Source: Syncephalis fuscata (Eukaryota > Zoopagomycota > Zoopagomycetes > Zoopagales > Piptocephalidaceae). Taken from it: a stretch of 64,000 nt of DNA. Shown here one piece after another: positions 47,896 to 60,121 of this stretch. Within the stretch, counting starts at the first letter, position 1. Each line of letters opens with the position of its first letter. Position numbers and translations under genes: made by a program. The stretch is taken from contig JAHLTZ010000003.1 in the NCBI GenBank assembly GCA_025786725.1, forward strand, positions 186,001-250,000. The letters run 5' to 3'. The notes under the pieces are model-generated. The model was not told the DNA's origin. It ran no database searches and worked only from the letters and a program-made list of their open reading frames with translations.

Positions 47896-48941
47896 TTAAT
47901 ATTTTGCTGGGCGGAAATATTCAAATGTTTGTCGATTGGTGTTTGCTATGCCGATGAGTCCTGCATCTCGACTGAGTGGACGACCATAAATCGGTGCCTC
48001 AAGTGTTGCCGATCTAAGCGTGCCTGGTAGTGTGCTTTCGCCAAATACTATTGGACCGCCAGTAGAGACTCGTAGTAATGTGTTTTTTTCTATGCTTAGT
48101 TGCCGTTCTTTTTCTCTCATTTCATATTTGCCATCATTCCTTAGCATTAAACAAATAAAAGTTGAGGTAATGGCCGCTATCAAATGCAGACATTGTTAGA
48201 CCAATGACTAATAATGTCTATTTCATGTAACTTACATTCTGCTGCAAATAAGCTGTTATTATAGTTGCCATCCGAGTTCCAGATGGCCATCATTGTGACG
48301 ATGATTCCCGTCAATGTGACGTATAATGCAGTTGGTATTCCTTCCTTTATTACTATGCTATTTGGTGACAAGTTGTCTGACTCGCTTATAATTGTCTTTA
48401 ACGTGCTAAAGTAAATGCCCGAAAAGGTAATTAAAACAAATAGATAAGTAAAAAGTCTGGTTATAAGCCATTCTGGATCATGACGAATAATGCAGGTCCG
48501 TTCGGCGTGCACTTCTATTCTTGCCTCGGTATAATAGCCTATGCCTATGTAGATGCTGACCGACATCCAGACTAGACATAGAAAATAGATAATCTTGCTA
48601 TGCGGAGAGCTGCGTAAGGTTCGCTGAAATAGTGAGCCGGTAATAGTGAACGTGCAAAGGATCATTGATATGATGCAGCCCAACATTCTACTTTTGCATT
48701 CAACATTGAATATGTCTGTTTTTTGTAAAAGAATGATTATAGAATGTACAGCGCCAAACGCTGCTTCCAATAGGAAGGCAGTTGTTAAAAGACGTAATCC
48801 TTGCTGGCGCACCATTTTAAACATCATCCATCCGTTGGCGAGATGGCGAAGTAGTATGAGGTATGTAACTGCTGTGGTCAGAAACATATAAAGTAATATC
48901 TCATGCGAAATGGAAATATCATCATCGTTGTAGTCTTCCAT
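47896..48941 (-). CDS. Seven-helix membrane protein, family member C
   Basis: Single exon on the - strand. 348 residues if one T is added to the TTT at 48182-48185, which joins SNNVCI to LIAAITSTFICLMLR and completes the last helix. Earlier helices include ILLYMFLTTAVTYLILL, FGAVHSIIILLQ, LGCIISMILCTFTITGSL, IYFLCLVWMSVSIYIGIGYY, LFTYLFVLITFSGIYF and ALYVTLTGIIVTMMAIW. Spacing and motifs such as IF-x(1,2)-EC before helix 3 and T-L-K/L-R-K repeats after helix 5 resemble members A and B at 10-12.7 kb, so a diverged relative is likely. The C-terminal tail of about 80 residues is cytosolic-looking. Function unknown. Confidence 0.7.
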
Positions 48942-50230
48942 GCTGGTTGAACAAAATGATAGAGTATCAAAGTTAAATACAGCCTGTGCTTTAACTTCAA
49001 ATACCCAAAATGTATGCGAATAAAGGATTTAGCGGGGGGATAAAGTTGAACGATTGAAGCACAGCATCAAAATACAAGTATAATAATAATCGATGTAAAG
49101 CAGAGTGGATTTAATGTATTTTAGATCATTGATAAGGCCGCTCAAGCGGATGCTGAGTGGAATTCAAATGTGTAACAAATTTGAGAATGGATTGAAAGCG
49201 TGGGCTTGTGTATATGCTGAAAGCGTGGACAAAAAGGCAAATAAGCGGAAAACTCAAGTTTTGGAGGGGAGGCATACCAACAAAGGTAGGTGTTAAATTT
49301 ATAACAACTTGTTATTCTGCGGAAATACTCAAGGTAGTAGTACTGGCTCTTGTGAGACGAGCCTGTATAAACCGGAATCAAACCAGCAAAAGAACAGTCG
49401 AGTCCAATGGCCTTTCATGTTTGGTGCAACTAACAAGGAGGTGAGGGAGAAACAATGCTGCAAATTGAAATTGGATATCATACACGTGCTTGGATGCAAG
49501 TTGCTAACATGTTTCACTGTGATCACGTTTACCGAGCAATTACTACTATTTGCTATACTGTTAACCAATTCACCATATGTCAAACTAGGCGTTCATGTAA
49601 AAACAGATGGGCCAGGTATTTGTCTTTGCTTGTGTAATGGTGTATTTGATCAAATGGGTGGCAGAATATGCAAAGCGTATGAATAAATGGAGCGTAAACT
49701 ATAAGCGATTATGGCGTGACTAAATAGTAATGCCATTTATGGTGCAAACCGTGTGTGAGGGGATAGGTCTCATGACAGTTATTAATGTTTGAATTTTTTA
49801 TATTAATAGGTGTATCATGAGTAAATCCAATAGTTTTTAGCGGTGCAATTACCGAATGTCTATGATACAGCTTGGCCACGATGGTCGTGGTTTGAGCTGA
49901 AACATGTCCACTGGCAATACGGCAATAACTAAATTGAAATAGTATTAGCTGTAACTATTTTTTCTATTTTATAGTGCTTACAATCTACCAGATGCGCTGT
50001 TATTTAGCTGCCCTATACTTTAATTATAGTAAGTAGAAATAGATTGATTGTATTTATTGTAATAATGATCAATAGGCCTAATAATTTGTTTCATAATAGC
50101 CTAACAAGAGTTCTAGAATTTCTATATTGTCAAGATATTGTTTGGTTTATTATTAGTAATAGGCCGAAAATAGAAACATGTCAAACATTAAAGGATTGGC
50201 AGTTGCATTAACAAAACAATAGCCTGTAGT
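48942..50230. other. Gene-free stretch
   Basis: Overlapping frames on both strands at 49105-49686 have no recognisable product. No splice-supported gene is seen. Confidence 0.4.
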
Positions 50231-50515
50231 TTATTGTATAGAGAAGTGTGTAACACGGCGTAAGTAGTTTTGTTTCACTTGTGACAGTGTCCCATTGGGT
50301 ACATCAACAGTTATTTCCGCGTTTATCTTTCTCTGCGTGATCTTAACACATGTTTCACAATGCTTTATTGTAGTTATTTCTGCAATGGTAGAAAAAAGTA
50401 GGATAGCTACTAAGATAATGGTTGTAATTGCAATAAGCACACAATAATGACAATTATAGGCACAGTAAACACGTAGACTAAACATATAAATAATGAGCAA
50501 AGCGCTGCCAAACAT
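50231..50515 (-). CDS. Possible small membrane protein, unrecognised
   Basis: 94 residues starting MFGSALLIIYMFSLRVYCAY. One or two helices (VLIAITTIILVAILLFSTIA) are followed by a hydrophilic tail (KITQRKINAEITVDVPNG). Codon choice is mixed, and no homologue or splice partner is recognised. It could be real or chance. Confidence 0.3.
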   Translation of the reverse strand: MFGSALLIIYMFSLRVYCAYNCHYCVLIAITTIILVAILLFSTIAEITTIKHCETCVKITQRKINAEITVDVPNGTLSQVKQNYLRRVTHFSIQ

Positions 50516-51435
50516 ACAAACTACATACGCAATAATATGGCAGCAATAATTAAGCGCTTTTATGCAGTACAGCTGATATTACATAGAAAATAGTATAATA
50601 CAATCAGCATGATAGCAATTGTGCTAAAAAGTTTTAGCAGTTAAAGTATTTTTATAATCATGAAAGTTTAATTAAACTGTTATTAAAATATAAATTCTAT
50701 TGTGTTGACATCTGTGGATAGAATAGTGACTATTGCTTAAAATATTATATACATTCAACAGCTTAAATAGAGTTTATTATATGTAATATTTACGCTTATC
50801 ATGTAACTGGACAGCAGTCGATAGTAGCTATAGTGTATACATAATGTATATTTATTTTAATATAATTGTCAAGTTGTTAATAGAAAAGTATACTTTTACT
50901 TTATATATATTAATAATTGATTAAGATTCTGAGTATGGTATTTTGTAACAAACAATGGTTTAGATAACAAGAAATGAATATGTCACGCATAGCATTAATC
51001 TGTGCAAAATATTTACCGATAGCAACCCTCTGTTTATAAACCTTTGACATTTAGCATCTATAATATGCGTATTGTTATTGACGCGTGCTGATATACACAA
51101 TATATAGCAATTATAATAACTTTTAGCCATTAAACAACTATTTCAATCTAATAACTAGTATTATCAGTATATCTTTATAGTATATACCAAACGTCTAGAT
51201 TATTTATTGCGCATTTGCCAATACCTGCTTTATGTTTTGTGCATTTTTCAATTATCAAATTATTTGCTTCATGATGTATTTTATACTGTTTTGTACAAAG
51301 AAATTTATGCGCTTAAAAATAATTTATTAATAATAGATTACATCAATATTTCAATTTTTTAAAAAAATAATTGCTACTACCAATGTAGTAAATAGCATTG
51401 GATAAACTGTTGACGTTAATAGATCAAGTATTAAC
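50516..51435. other. AT-rich gene-free stretch
   Basis: No gene; 3' side of the ectodomain seven-helix gene. Confidence 0.45.
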
Positions 51436-53358
51436 CTAATTATATTTAGTAGTCGTGTTATAATATGTGCTATTCTCGAGTGTTGTTTGTGCATCTGGAT
51501 CGATATTTGATGACATGATCGCGCCAGTATGAAATGTATATCCATTATTTGTGCTTTGTACCGAGGTTGCAGCATTATCTTTGTTGTCTACTTTAATTAT
51601 CGCTCTATCTTTACGCTGATTGTTCGACTTTGGACGTAGATTAATAACAAAAAGAAGCGCACCAATACGCAAAACATACGATAGCTTACTAAGAACCACA
51701 CTAGCAACTTCGGCCTCAACTCCATAATCCCAACTGTTTCCAATCTCCAGCATATTTGAAGTAAATAACGCCAGGTATCCCAATAAAAATATTGCACATA
51801 TCTGTGTCACCTATCATGCCAATAATAAATATCGCCAAGTTTTCTATTGCTTTTTATTATTGCAGCTCTTTTAACACTTACTAATAACAATGCATGCTTC
51901 GCATTACTGTTTGCTAATAGATTGTCTTGTTTTAGCCAAAATGTTATGCCTAAACACGGGTGGTTTAACATTATAGTATTTAGAAATAATGTTATAGTAT
52001 TACCGTAATAAGTAACTGCAACGATGATGATAAGTTGAGTCGATATTATAGAATAATCAGCAACTGTTTGTAATGTGGCTTGTGTCGAAGATACTGGAAC
52101 CAACTCACAACTAACGTGTGCCACATGATAAATAATTGTTAGCACAAATGCAATAAAAATACTATATCGAAGTAGCAGTAAATAGCGATTATTTTGCACA
52201 CTGGTTGCAATTGAATGCCTATTCATCATCAGCATTATTAGCAAGTTTAGTAAAATTAGTGACAATTGTTTGTTTCGGTATATAACATACCATAACAATA
52301 ATAATGTGTAAAAACCAACGGATATAAAAATTCCTTGAAAAATAATTATGCATTTATAAGCCAAACTGGTCAGTCTAAGTGTTAAACTTGATGCACATAC
52401 TAATGTATAAACCGTTTGGTTAATGTTCTATTGCTGCTAATAGTAGAAATACTGTCTTACGTATTGAAGCACACAGCGCAGAAACATATATCACAGTGTG
52501 ATGCCTGGTAATAGCTTTTTTGCTTTGATTAAACGGTACAAAATTACAAAACTGTATAGCATAATGCTTATCAATACCACCAGTGTGCAGTATATAAATG
52601 CTCGATAGCCGTCTGATAGGAAAACATTATTCCAAGGTCCTGGTTCTATAAATATGCCAGTTTACATACATATTAGCTAGTGCGCGAGACACAATGTCCA
52701 GTATCAAAGTAAACTACTTACCTTCATCGACTGTTACAAGGGTTGTTGTACTTGGTTGCTTGCTTGCATCTACAACAACCTGATAATTGTCATACGGTAA
52801 TAGTGCAATGTTGACTGGTGAAGCGCCTTCGTAAAAACTGAATCCATGTGTCTTATAAAGCAAGGTGAGATATGCACCAAAACCAGGGCCAGGCTTTTCA
52901 TGAGATATGTATAGCGCTGTTTCGATTGAAAAGCCACTTGTATCATTTAAATACTGGCTAAGTTTAGAGACTGCAATTCCCGTCTAATTGTAATAATAAT
53001 CAAAACGCGATACTGCGATATTGATGCCGATAACTTACCTGGGTAATTGTTGTACATCCGCACTCTTTTGCTTTCTTTTCATCAATAGCAATAATTACAC
53101 TTGTGATATTATCAGATTTTACACTACTAAGCGCAGATCGAGCCGTATTAAGAATGGATGGCAGTATTTCGCATGTTGCACTCTCAATAAATAAAGCATC
53201 GACTAAGATGCCACGAGTTGTATAAGGCGCAACCTCGATTTCAAACAGATCTTGTGTGTGATATTGAAATGTTTGATTGCCCACACGAAATGTGCCATAC
53301 CAAAAACAGACACGACAAAGCACAGCAATAGTACAAGTGTTCCTATATTAAAGAACAT
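51436..53358 (-). CDS. Signal peptide + ectodomain + seven-helix receptor-like protein (member D)
   Basis: Four exons on the - strand: 53358-53039, 52983-52722, 52645-52461 and 52374-51436; about 569 residues. The start MFFNIGTLVLLLCFVVSVFG is a signal peptide. The ectodomain follows (QTFQYHTQDLFEIEVAPYTT, SIETALYISHEKPGPGFGAY, DNYQVVVDASKQP), with a conserved-looking CEILP and a CGC. Helix 1 is AFIYCTLVVLISIMLYSFVI. Then come LVIYVSALCASI, CIIIFQGIFISVGFYTLLLL, SIFIAFVLTIIYHVAHV, IISTQLIIIVAVTYYG, ICAIFLLGYLALFTSNML and VLRIGALLFVINLR, and a polar tail. Four one-base losses are needed: at 53300 (G-run), at about 52495, at the exon 3 donor (one G), and at 51810 (G-run). The layout is that of ectodomain-bearing seven-helix receptors or trafficking proteins; no named family is claimed. 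Confidence 0.68.
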
Positions 53359-54429
53359 TATGTATAAATATGCAGTACAAAAGAATTAGAAGGGAATATT
53401 AGAGCAATTGGACAGAAAGGTTATTTAGGCTATGTATAAGTCTGGCCATCGCCATGCTAAAATGGATGCAAGTACGACTTGTCCCTTGTAAATGTAGAAA
53501 ACTGGTTTTGATGCCCATAAACGGTGCACATGCTGCTGTTAGTGTGATATAAAGGGAAACAGGTGCATTAAATGCAATGAAGTAGCAAGTGGCGATAGTC
53601 AGCTATACTGTATAAACATGTATTTTATAAATAGTAATAAAATTGGATAGATAGCAATGTTTGGTTTGAATATTAACTGGAAAGTCATTGCTTTACACGT
53701 GTGGAATGCCTGGATTGTCACAAAGCTAAAATGATTGGTGGAACAACTTTTCAGTTTCATTCCCTGCAGTTGTACTTCTAACTAGCATTGAACTCTACAA
53801 GTTTATATTTTATTGCTGGCTACCCACACGATCATCATATGTAATGTGTTATTTTGATGCAATTGTTGCAATGTCTCAGTATCTCGTCGTCTTTCTTTAA
53901 TAATCCGTCGGGACAAACCAGGCAGTATCAATAAATATTTGAAATAGCTAAGCAGCAGCATTAATAGTAATGTTGAGCAAAATATATTAGCAGACAGATA
54001 ATATATTTTATTGTATATAATAGCAATAAAAACACTATAAATAGTTTAAATTGAATAAGTGTTTATACAAAAGCTTATTAATATAGTTAGTCGATTGAAC
54101 AAATCACTAGATTAGTTTACTGTGATTTGTGTAGTTTTCAATAAAAGATTTGGTGTTGTGTTGTGACAACTTTAATAAAAAGATATTGTGAGCGGATGGG
54201 CAAGTATTAAAAAAATGAAGGAAAATAGTGCCAGTTTAGTCAAATAAAAAAGGTATTTATTATTATCTACTGTGTTAAGTACTTATAATGACTATGGAGT
54301 TCGGATAAGAATTATAAGCTATGAAGATTAGTTAACCTATAAAAATTTAGTTACAATAATTTAACAAAGTATTTAACCAATAAAATTTAAACTTCGCCAA
54401 ATTATGTGATTAGCATAGCTGCGATAATA
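53359..54429. other. Gene-free stretch between D and the lipase
   Basis: AT-rich, no coding frame. It contains the promoter of gene D and the 3' end of the lipase gene. Confidence 0.5.
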
Positions 54430-56031
54430 TTACATTTGTTGGTGGTTCGATTCAGCCAAAGGAGATCGAGGTGGTGGCGTATTGCTTGCACACCATGGTC
54501 CAATCAATATATCCCACGCACGTACATGGGCAATAGGATCAGATAAAGGCCACCATCGACCAAGTTCTGGTCCTTCTTCAGTTGTTGTTAGCTTCTCGAG
54601 CTTAGCTAGAATATTTTCATCAGATTGGTCACTATTACTATAGTCTATCTTGGACGAATCTTTGCGGCTTGTCATAGTTCCTTGATTGGAGATTAACCAT
54701 CGCACTGGATGGTGTTGAAATTCAAACTTATTTGGAGGCAGTAGTGGCACGGGATCGCCTTCATTTGTTACGCGAACAACTGTGAATTGATTGGCAACGA
54801 GTGCCACATTAACAAGCCGAACAAAGGCTTTATTGCCAACTCGTGGTTCACCAAACGTGTAAATTTGTAATCGAACACGAGATAACCAAGAAGGCTTTCG
54901 TACCATAAGGTGTATAGCAATAAGAATTGATAGTGCCGCACCTAGACTATGGCCAGTAATGGTTAAAGTTTCAATGGTTGGATTGGCCATTAATACGTCG
55001 AGCTCCTCAAGGATTTCATCTGATACGGATAACATAGATTTATAGAAGCCACTGTGAATACGCGGCTTTTCTTCTTCAGTAAATAAACTTGCAGATATGC
55101 CTAGTTGTTGGGTTAAAATGTTGTTAAAGTAACGCTTAAACTCTTGCGGTATTTCTTGATCGGCATGAGCAAAATAGAGATCATATGCAAAACCACGCAG
55201 GTTTAATGTCCCTCTAAAAGCCACAATTACTTCAGTAGGTGATGCTGGCAACAATGGCTTATAATCAAGCATATCAGAATCAGATGATCTTGTAGTTGGC
55301 GTCGAGAAAGGGGCCGTTGTGGCAATGTAGCCTCGTGTACCGGTCGCTACCGAAGAGAATATTCGCGTTACGTTTGTTAGACATGGAAAGTTATTGCAAT
55401 GCGGTGGACACGACCAATGCGATAGCGTACTATCTTTCAAACAGTAGGCAGCCGATGAATATCGAGCATACTTTCGTGCTATTTCAATCTCTTCACTGGG
55501 CACGCGTGACCAACCAAGTGGTGGTTCATTGATCTTTTTCTGACGGTCATCGTCGGGCTGAGATGTCCAGGGCCAGCGCCATCCAGCTGCAACCAATTCG
55601 ATGTCCATTGGTGCCACAATTACCAAATCGGCCTCGCTTGTCGTTGCTAGCGTGATATCGTCTGCTGATGCTTCCGATGCTTCCGATGTGTATTCATTGT
55701 GACTGTACTGTGTACGATTCCATAAACTTGACACAGGATGAAATAGCCAGGAGAGCCAAGTATTTTCGTGCTTTGTAATAGGCGTCGATACCTCTGGTGG
55801 TGTCTGGAAAGTAGCCATTTGTAATGAAGCCATACCATTGGCATAGGTGATCATTTCGGGCGTTTGCGCATCAACCGGCAAACCATCCTGAATACGCTGT
55901 TCCAGCCAGGTCTCCGTTGCCTGTGTTATTGCCATGTTCGTGTTAGTCGTTTCTTTTTCAAATTCGTCAGCTACAGTAGTAATGGATGGTGGTGGTGATG
56001 ATGATGGAGATAATGATAGTGGGCCGGTCAT
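54430..56031 (-). CDS. Class 3 (Rhizomucor-type) lipase/esterase
   Basis: 533 residues on the - strand, one exon, intact. An alpha/beta hydrolase hydrolysing acylglycerols or similar esters. The oxyanion region VIVAFRGTLNLRGFAYDLYF precedes HSGFYKSMLSV. The nucleophile elbow is TITGHSLGAALS (Ser at about residue 362). The acid is the Asp of TNEGDPVPLLPP (about 424), and the His is probably in SDPIAHVRAWDI (about 501). YTFGEPRVGNKAF is the family block between them. There is no signal peptide; the first 170 residues are Ser/Thr-rich and low in structure, with a Trp-rich AAGWRWPWTS. Cysteines before the core (HWSCPPHCNNFPC) resemble the CP-x-x-C pattern of secreted members. Localisation is unclear. 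Confidence 0.9.
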   Translation of the reverse strand: MTGPLSLSPSSSPPPSITTVADEFEKETTNTNMAITQATETWLEQRIQDGLPVDAQTPEMITYANGMASLQMATFQTPPEVSTPITKHENTWLSWLFHPVSSLWNRTQYSHNEYTSEASEASADDITLATTSEADLVIVAPMDIELVAAGWRWPWTSQPDDDRQKKINEPPLGWSRVPSEEIEIARKYARYSSAAYCLKDSTLSHWSCPPHCNNFPCLTNVTRIFSSVATGTRGYIATTAPFSTPTTRSSDSDMLDYKPLLPASPTEVIVAFRGTLNLRGFAYDLYFAHADQEIPQEFKRYFNNILTQQLGISASLFTEEEKPRIHSGFYKSMLSVSDEILEELDVLMANPTIETLTITGHSLGAALSILIAIHLMVRKPSWLSRVRLQIYTFGEPRVGNKAFVRLVNVALVANQFTVVRVTNEGDPVPLLPPNKFEFQHHPVRWLISNQGTMTSRKDSSKIDYSNSDQSDENILAKLEKLTTTEEGPELGRWWPLSDPIAHVRAWDILIGPWCASNTPPPRSPLAESNHQQM

Positions 56032-56439
56032 AGTCTGTCAGTAAATCGGTGAATAAGTCGATAGGTTGCGTGGATACAAATGGGTATATTCTGCGAAGAA
56101 GTAGAGAAAGGGAACAACTATCCTATTTAGGAGCTATAAATGAATATGTGACTGAGTGTGTGTTGGTCATTTTCATCCTCGTGATTGCCAGATGATTCAT
56201 TTCATGCAAGCTGCAAAATCTAAGCTGATTTGAACCAATGCCACTCAATGTGTCGTATGGCCATTGTCATGTCATTTTTTACATCAAAATATTTTTTATG
56301 TTCTGTTGTCATGAGTTGGACTAAAAGTCTAACTGGCCACTAGGTCTTAAAAGGTTACAATATTTTCATCTTCAGAGTACACGAATAGCACACATTTGAT
56401 ACAAATATGCACATGATCACCTATCTTTTAATAAAGCGT
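56032..56439. other. Promoter side of the lipase gene
   Basis: No gene. AG/CT-rich near the start codon side. Confidence 0.4.
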
Positions 56440-57560
56440 TGGTCTTTACGTTAATGTTATTTATTATTATTTTAATATATTCACCATTTCACTTTGATTT
56501 GCTCTATGATATACCAACTTAAATAATTAACTTTTATTATTTACACTCCATTTATTAATAAATTAAATTCGGCTGTTTATAAATATTGACTGACAGGCTT
56601 CATAGATCACAATCTACGTCATCATATTTCCCTTTCTCTTTCTTTACACTTGACAGCATATATCCATTGCATATACTTGTACACTCTATATATAATATAT
56701 AGATAGTGTCAGTAGTTGACTGACTACTAGTCAAGTACAAACACATTTACATTATGTATTTGCATTGCTATTTTGTAATCTGACCTTTTTTGCAAAATCA
56801 CTTCCTCTACTCCAATCATTGGTATTGGCAGCTTCTTTGACATGGTAAGTGTATTGCTAGTTTATTATATGCTATTTAAGTATGTGCTGTGGAAATCCTG
56901 TTTTATGTTTTGCTTTTGCTATGGATTGCCCTCGCAAGTTATTGGCAACAGCTTTGCAATCTCAACAATGGCAGCACGACCTGCTACTATCGAGACTGTA
57001 CAAGCTATTGTTCGTACAATATGCAGTGGCGATCTATAGCAAAGCAAAGCATACAGTAACTTTGGCAGTATATAGCCATATTCAGTGTGTATCGCTGCTG
57101 TATGCATACGCAGCAACAGCATAGAAAGTACCACTGGTATAGTCACTAAGCAAGTCTTTAGTGCCAATACAGCAGTACAATCTATCACTATTGCTATTGC
57201 TATATGTGTACGATTATGATGGATTTTACAGTGTATTCTTTTGTAATATAGCCTTTTAATGTATACTTGAGACGTGTTATTTTTGATTCATTAAGCAAGT
57301 ATTGCTATATTCTATTCAATAAAGTATGTTCAACAAATAAAGACGTGGTTCTACAAATTATTGCATGTTTCTAATGTATACTCTGAAAGCTTTTTATACA
57401 CTCATTGTTGAGCAGACTATCATTTATTTAATTGTTTAATAATATTACTGACAGCTAGCACCAAAGCTATTGTTTCGCGTGATTATAATAGCTGGATAAT
57501 AAGCTTTTGCTTTTTACCTCAAACTAACTGTTTTCGCCAAACCGCCTTTCTTGTGGCTAT
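56440..57560 (+). repeat. Dispersed repeat family A, longest + copy
   Basis: Matches the - copy at 21935-22870 along its length: ACTTTTATTATTTACACTCC, TATAAATATTGACTGACAGG, ATTGCATATACTTGTACACT, GTCAGTAGTTGACT, then TTGGCAAC.GCTTTGCAAT and finally AGCTAGCAC.AA and AATAAGCTTTTGCTTTTTA. Short frames inside it (56842-57188) differ between copies and are not genes. Confidence 0.7.
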
Positions 57561-60121
57561 TATGTCGTATAGATCAGAGGTATGGTATTAGTGTTACTGC
57601 TCGTATTCATTTTACTATACTTTAATTCAAATAATAAAGCTTTAAAAACATTTTGGCTTAACACTTAGCAAGGAATTGATAAACAATATCACATAATTGT
57701 CATGCTCATACACTGCATTCTATTACCACGATAATGCAATTTTATCATATATGTTACTGCTTTAATTGCAATTTATCCATTTGTTATACTGCATATCCGT
57801 ATACCATCTACTGATTACATGGCATTAATAAAAGCTGTTTGTTTATTGCCTATTATATCTATTGTATCTACCGACCATTTCGCTTTTATATATATTGCAG
57901 CTTCATTGTTGATATCCACATATTTCCATTTGATCATTTATAACGTTTTATGTTTCATTATCGTCTGTCATTGTCAAGTAGCTTACTTGTATATTAAGAC
58001 TGCTACTGGCTTACATGTCGTCTATTATTGATGTAAACTCAGAGTTGATTACATCTGACTGAGATGGCCTGATAGTACAGTTTAGCATTTTGCATTGCTT
58101 TATAATCAGACAATTGCTAATTTCATGCTCAAGTTTAATACTTTATTATCAAAACATTGTTATTCGCCATTTAATAGTTAGTACTGGCAGTTGGCCGTTA
58201 AAAATAGATTTTGTATTGATAGTTGATAGCACAGTACTAAAATGTGCTGTCCATTCCAATACTGATATACATGACGTCAAACTAGTATTTGTATAACCAA
58301 TCAGTATATCCTCATAGTTCTAGACAGTACGACTAGTCTATGCATAATGATAGATCCGCAATAAGCAATATCACAGCGTATCAATGTTACTGTTGCATTG
58401 ATGTTATGGACTGTTTGGAATGCATGTAGATATGAAATTGATTTTGCCAGTAAAAGTGACAATAGAAGCATAATGACGCATTGTCGCTGTTTTTTAAAGC
58501 CAATAGATCTAGTTTGCGACGTGTAGTTGAGCTGTGTAATGGTGCTGTATAGACTTGGATGTAGATTTCTACCACTATGTATCGGATTATTTATAATAAA
58601 CACAACCATCTTCCATTCTACTTGTTTCTTTAACATCAGTATTACTATAAAGCTTTCTATTGCCATCGTCGGTGCCATTGTCGTGGCTCTTGTGGCCACT
58701 ATGACCGTGGTGGATGCTAAGCCAGTTTAGCTTGTCGTGGTATGTTGCAATTACAATAAATATGTAAATTAGTATACTTATTAACACTATGTTTACCTAA
58801 TGCATCATTAGAACGTAAGTCGTAATTATGGATTATTATTCCAACACTTATTGACACTATTATACACATGATGGCCATTATAACACATAACAGCTGCTAG
58901 TAAGTGGAATTGTATATTATTTGATTACATACCAATTATATTTTATGTATTATGCATGTTTAATGACTTGTATTTAAGCAGGTAAATAACAATATGTATT
59001 GATTAAATATATGCTAATTATGCACTATGCGTATCCAATAATGATACTAATAGTTGGTAAGTGATATTTTGTATAAAGTAGATATAAACTAATTACATGC
59101 TATGCGCTGTGTGTGTTTAACAATCTAATATCAATGGTTGGCAAGTGACATTTTATATTAAATAGCTATACATTAATTAAATAATATGCGTTGTACGTGT
59201 TTATTATTTCTATCGATAGTTTGTAAGTGACATTGCATATTATTAATTTCTAAGCTAATTATACGACATATATATTTATCAATAGTTTAACTGGCGCATC
59301 CAAGGCATTAGTTTTGGTGATGTAGTTGGAGCTGCTAGATCAATGCATTCTAGGTATATCTTTGGCAAAAATCAAGACCATTTGACAATTGCTGTTTATT
59401 CCACTCACGTATCAAGTTCCAAACAATGCTTTTGGTTTATTCAATTATTAATCAGTAATGCCATCACATTAACAGCAAGTTTTTATTTAGTTGTGCTTAT
59501 CCAACTATGCAAAATTATGCTAATAAACATATGATTTTACTTTAATTGTATGTAATCAAGCTATTGTAGATATTGTCATGTTTAATTGTAATAAAAGCTT
59601 AGCAAATACCAATTAAACAAACATATTAATATGGCATTTCTACCAATAAACACAGCTCTTCAATCTGCATGATGCAAAAATTATCCTGGACTTTCATGTG
59701 GAGTTGTTTAAATGTGCTTTATCTTAAAACCGCCCAAAGCCCAAAAAATTAACAGTTGGTGGTCTAGAGACATCAAGTGCGCTTTTATATGTATTAAATG
59801 GTCGTCATCTGTATATATAGCTAATTAGCCAAAAAGACTACTGGATAAATCAGCACTATCTCATACATCAAACAAAACCAACAATTATGCCATAAATACA
59901 TTTTATTACAGAGTACTAATGGCTTATTGAATTTAATTATGCCGATGAGCTTTAACAAACCAAATTTGCAATAAAGGTGCAAAACTAGAACACTGAGCAA
60001 CCTGGCAAGTTAATATTTCGTTGTGTTTATGTGTCATTGTCGCCATGACTATTATTCTATCAAGCTGTTGAAAGTGTGATCCCCCAGTACTTTTCATTCT
60101 CTTACTTCACACTTGTACGCG
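57561..60121. other. Gene-poor stretch with a minisatellite and stray coding-like pieces
   Basis: Mostly AT-rich. It holds the roughly 80-base tandem repeat at 59013-59260. A coding-like hydrophobic stretch lies at 58645-58730 (KLSIAIVGAIVVALVATMTV then VDAKPV), resembling a signal peptide without a usable ATG. A frame at about 59292-59534 starts at NWRIQGISFGDVVGAARS. None can be assembled into a gene. Confidence 0.4.
59013..59260 (+). repeat. Diverged tandem repeat, about 80-base unit, three copies
   Basis: Each unit runs CTAATTA...TATGCG.TGT...TTATC.AT.GTTGGTAAGTGACATTTT.TATTAA. Copies start near 59015, 59090 and 59172, and a fourth partial copy starts near 59253. Each contains a GTAAGTGA stretch. 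Confidence 0.65.

Noticed and set aside
49105-49686. Cluster of overlapping 60-125 codon frames on both strands
   Set aside because: No domain, signal peptide or splice-consistent extension. All three + frames are partly open, which suggests a locally stop-poor stretch.
56842-57188. Short frames on both strands around 57 kb
   Set aside because: They lie in dispersed family A, and the corresponding frames in the 22 kb copy are different.
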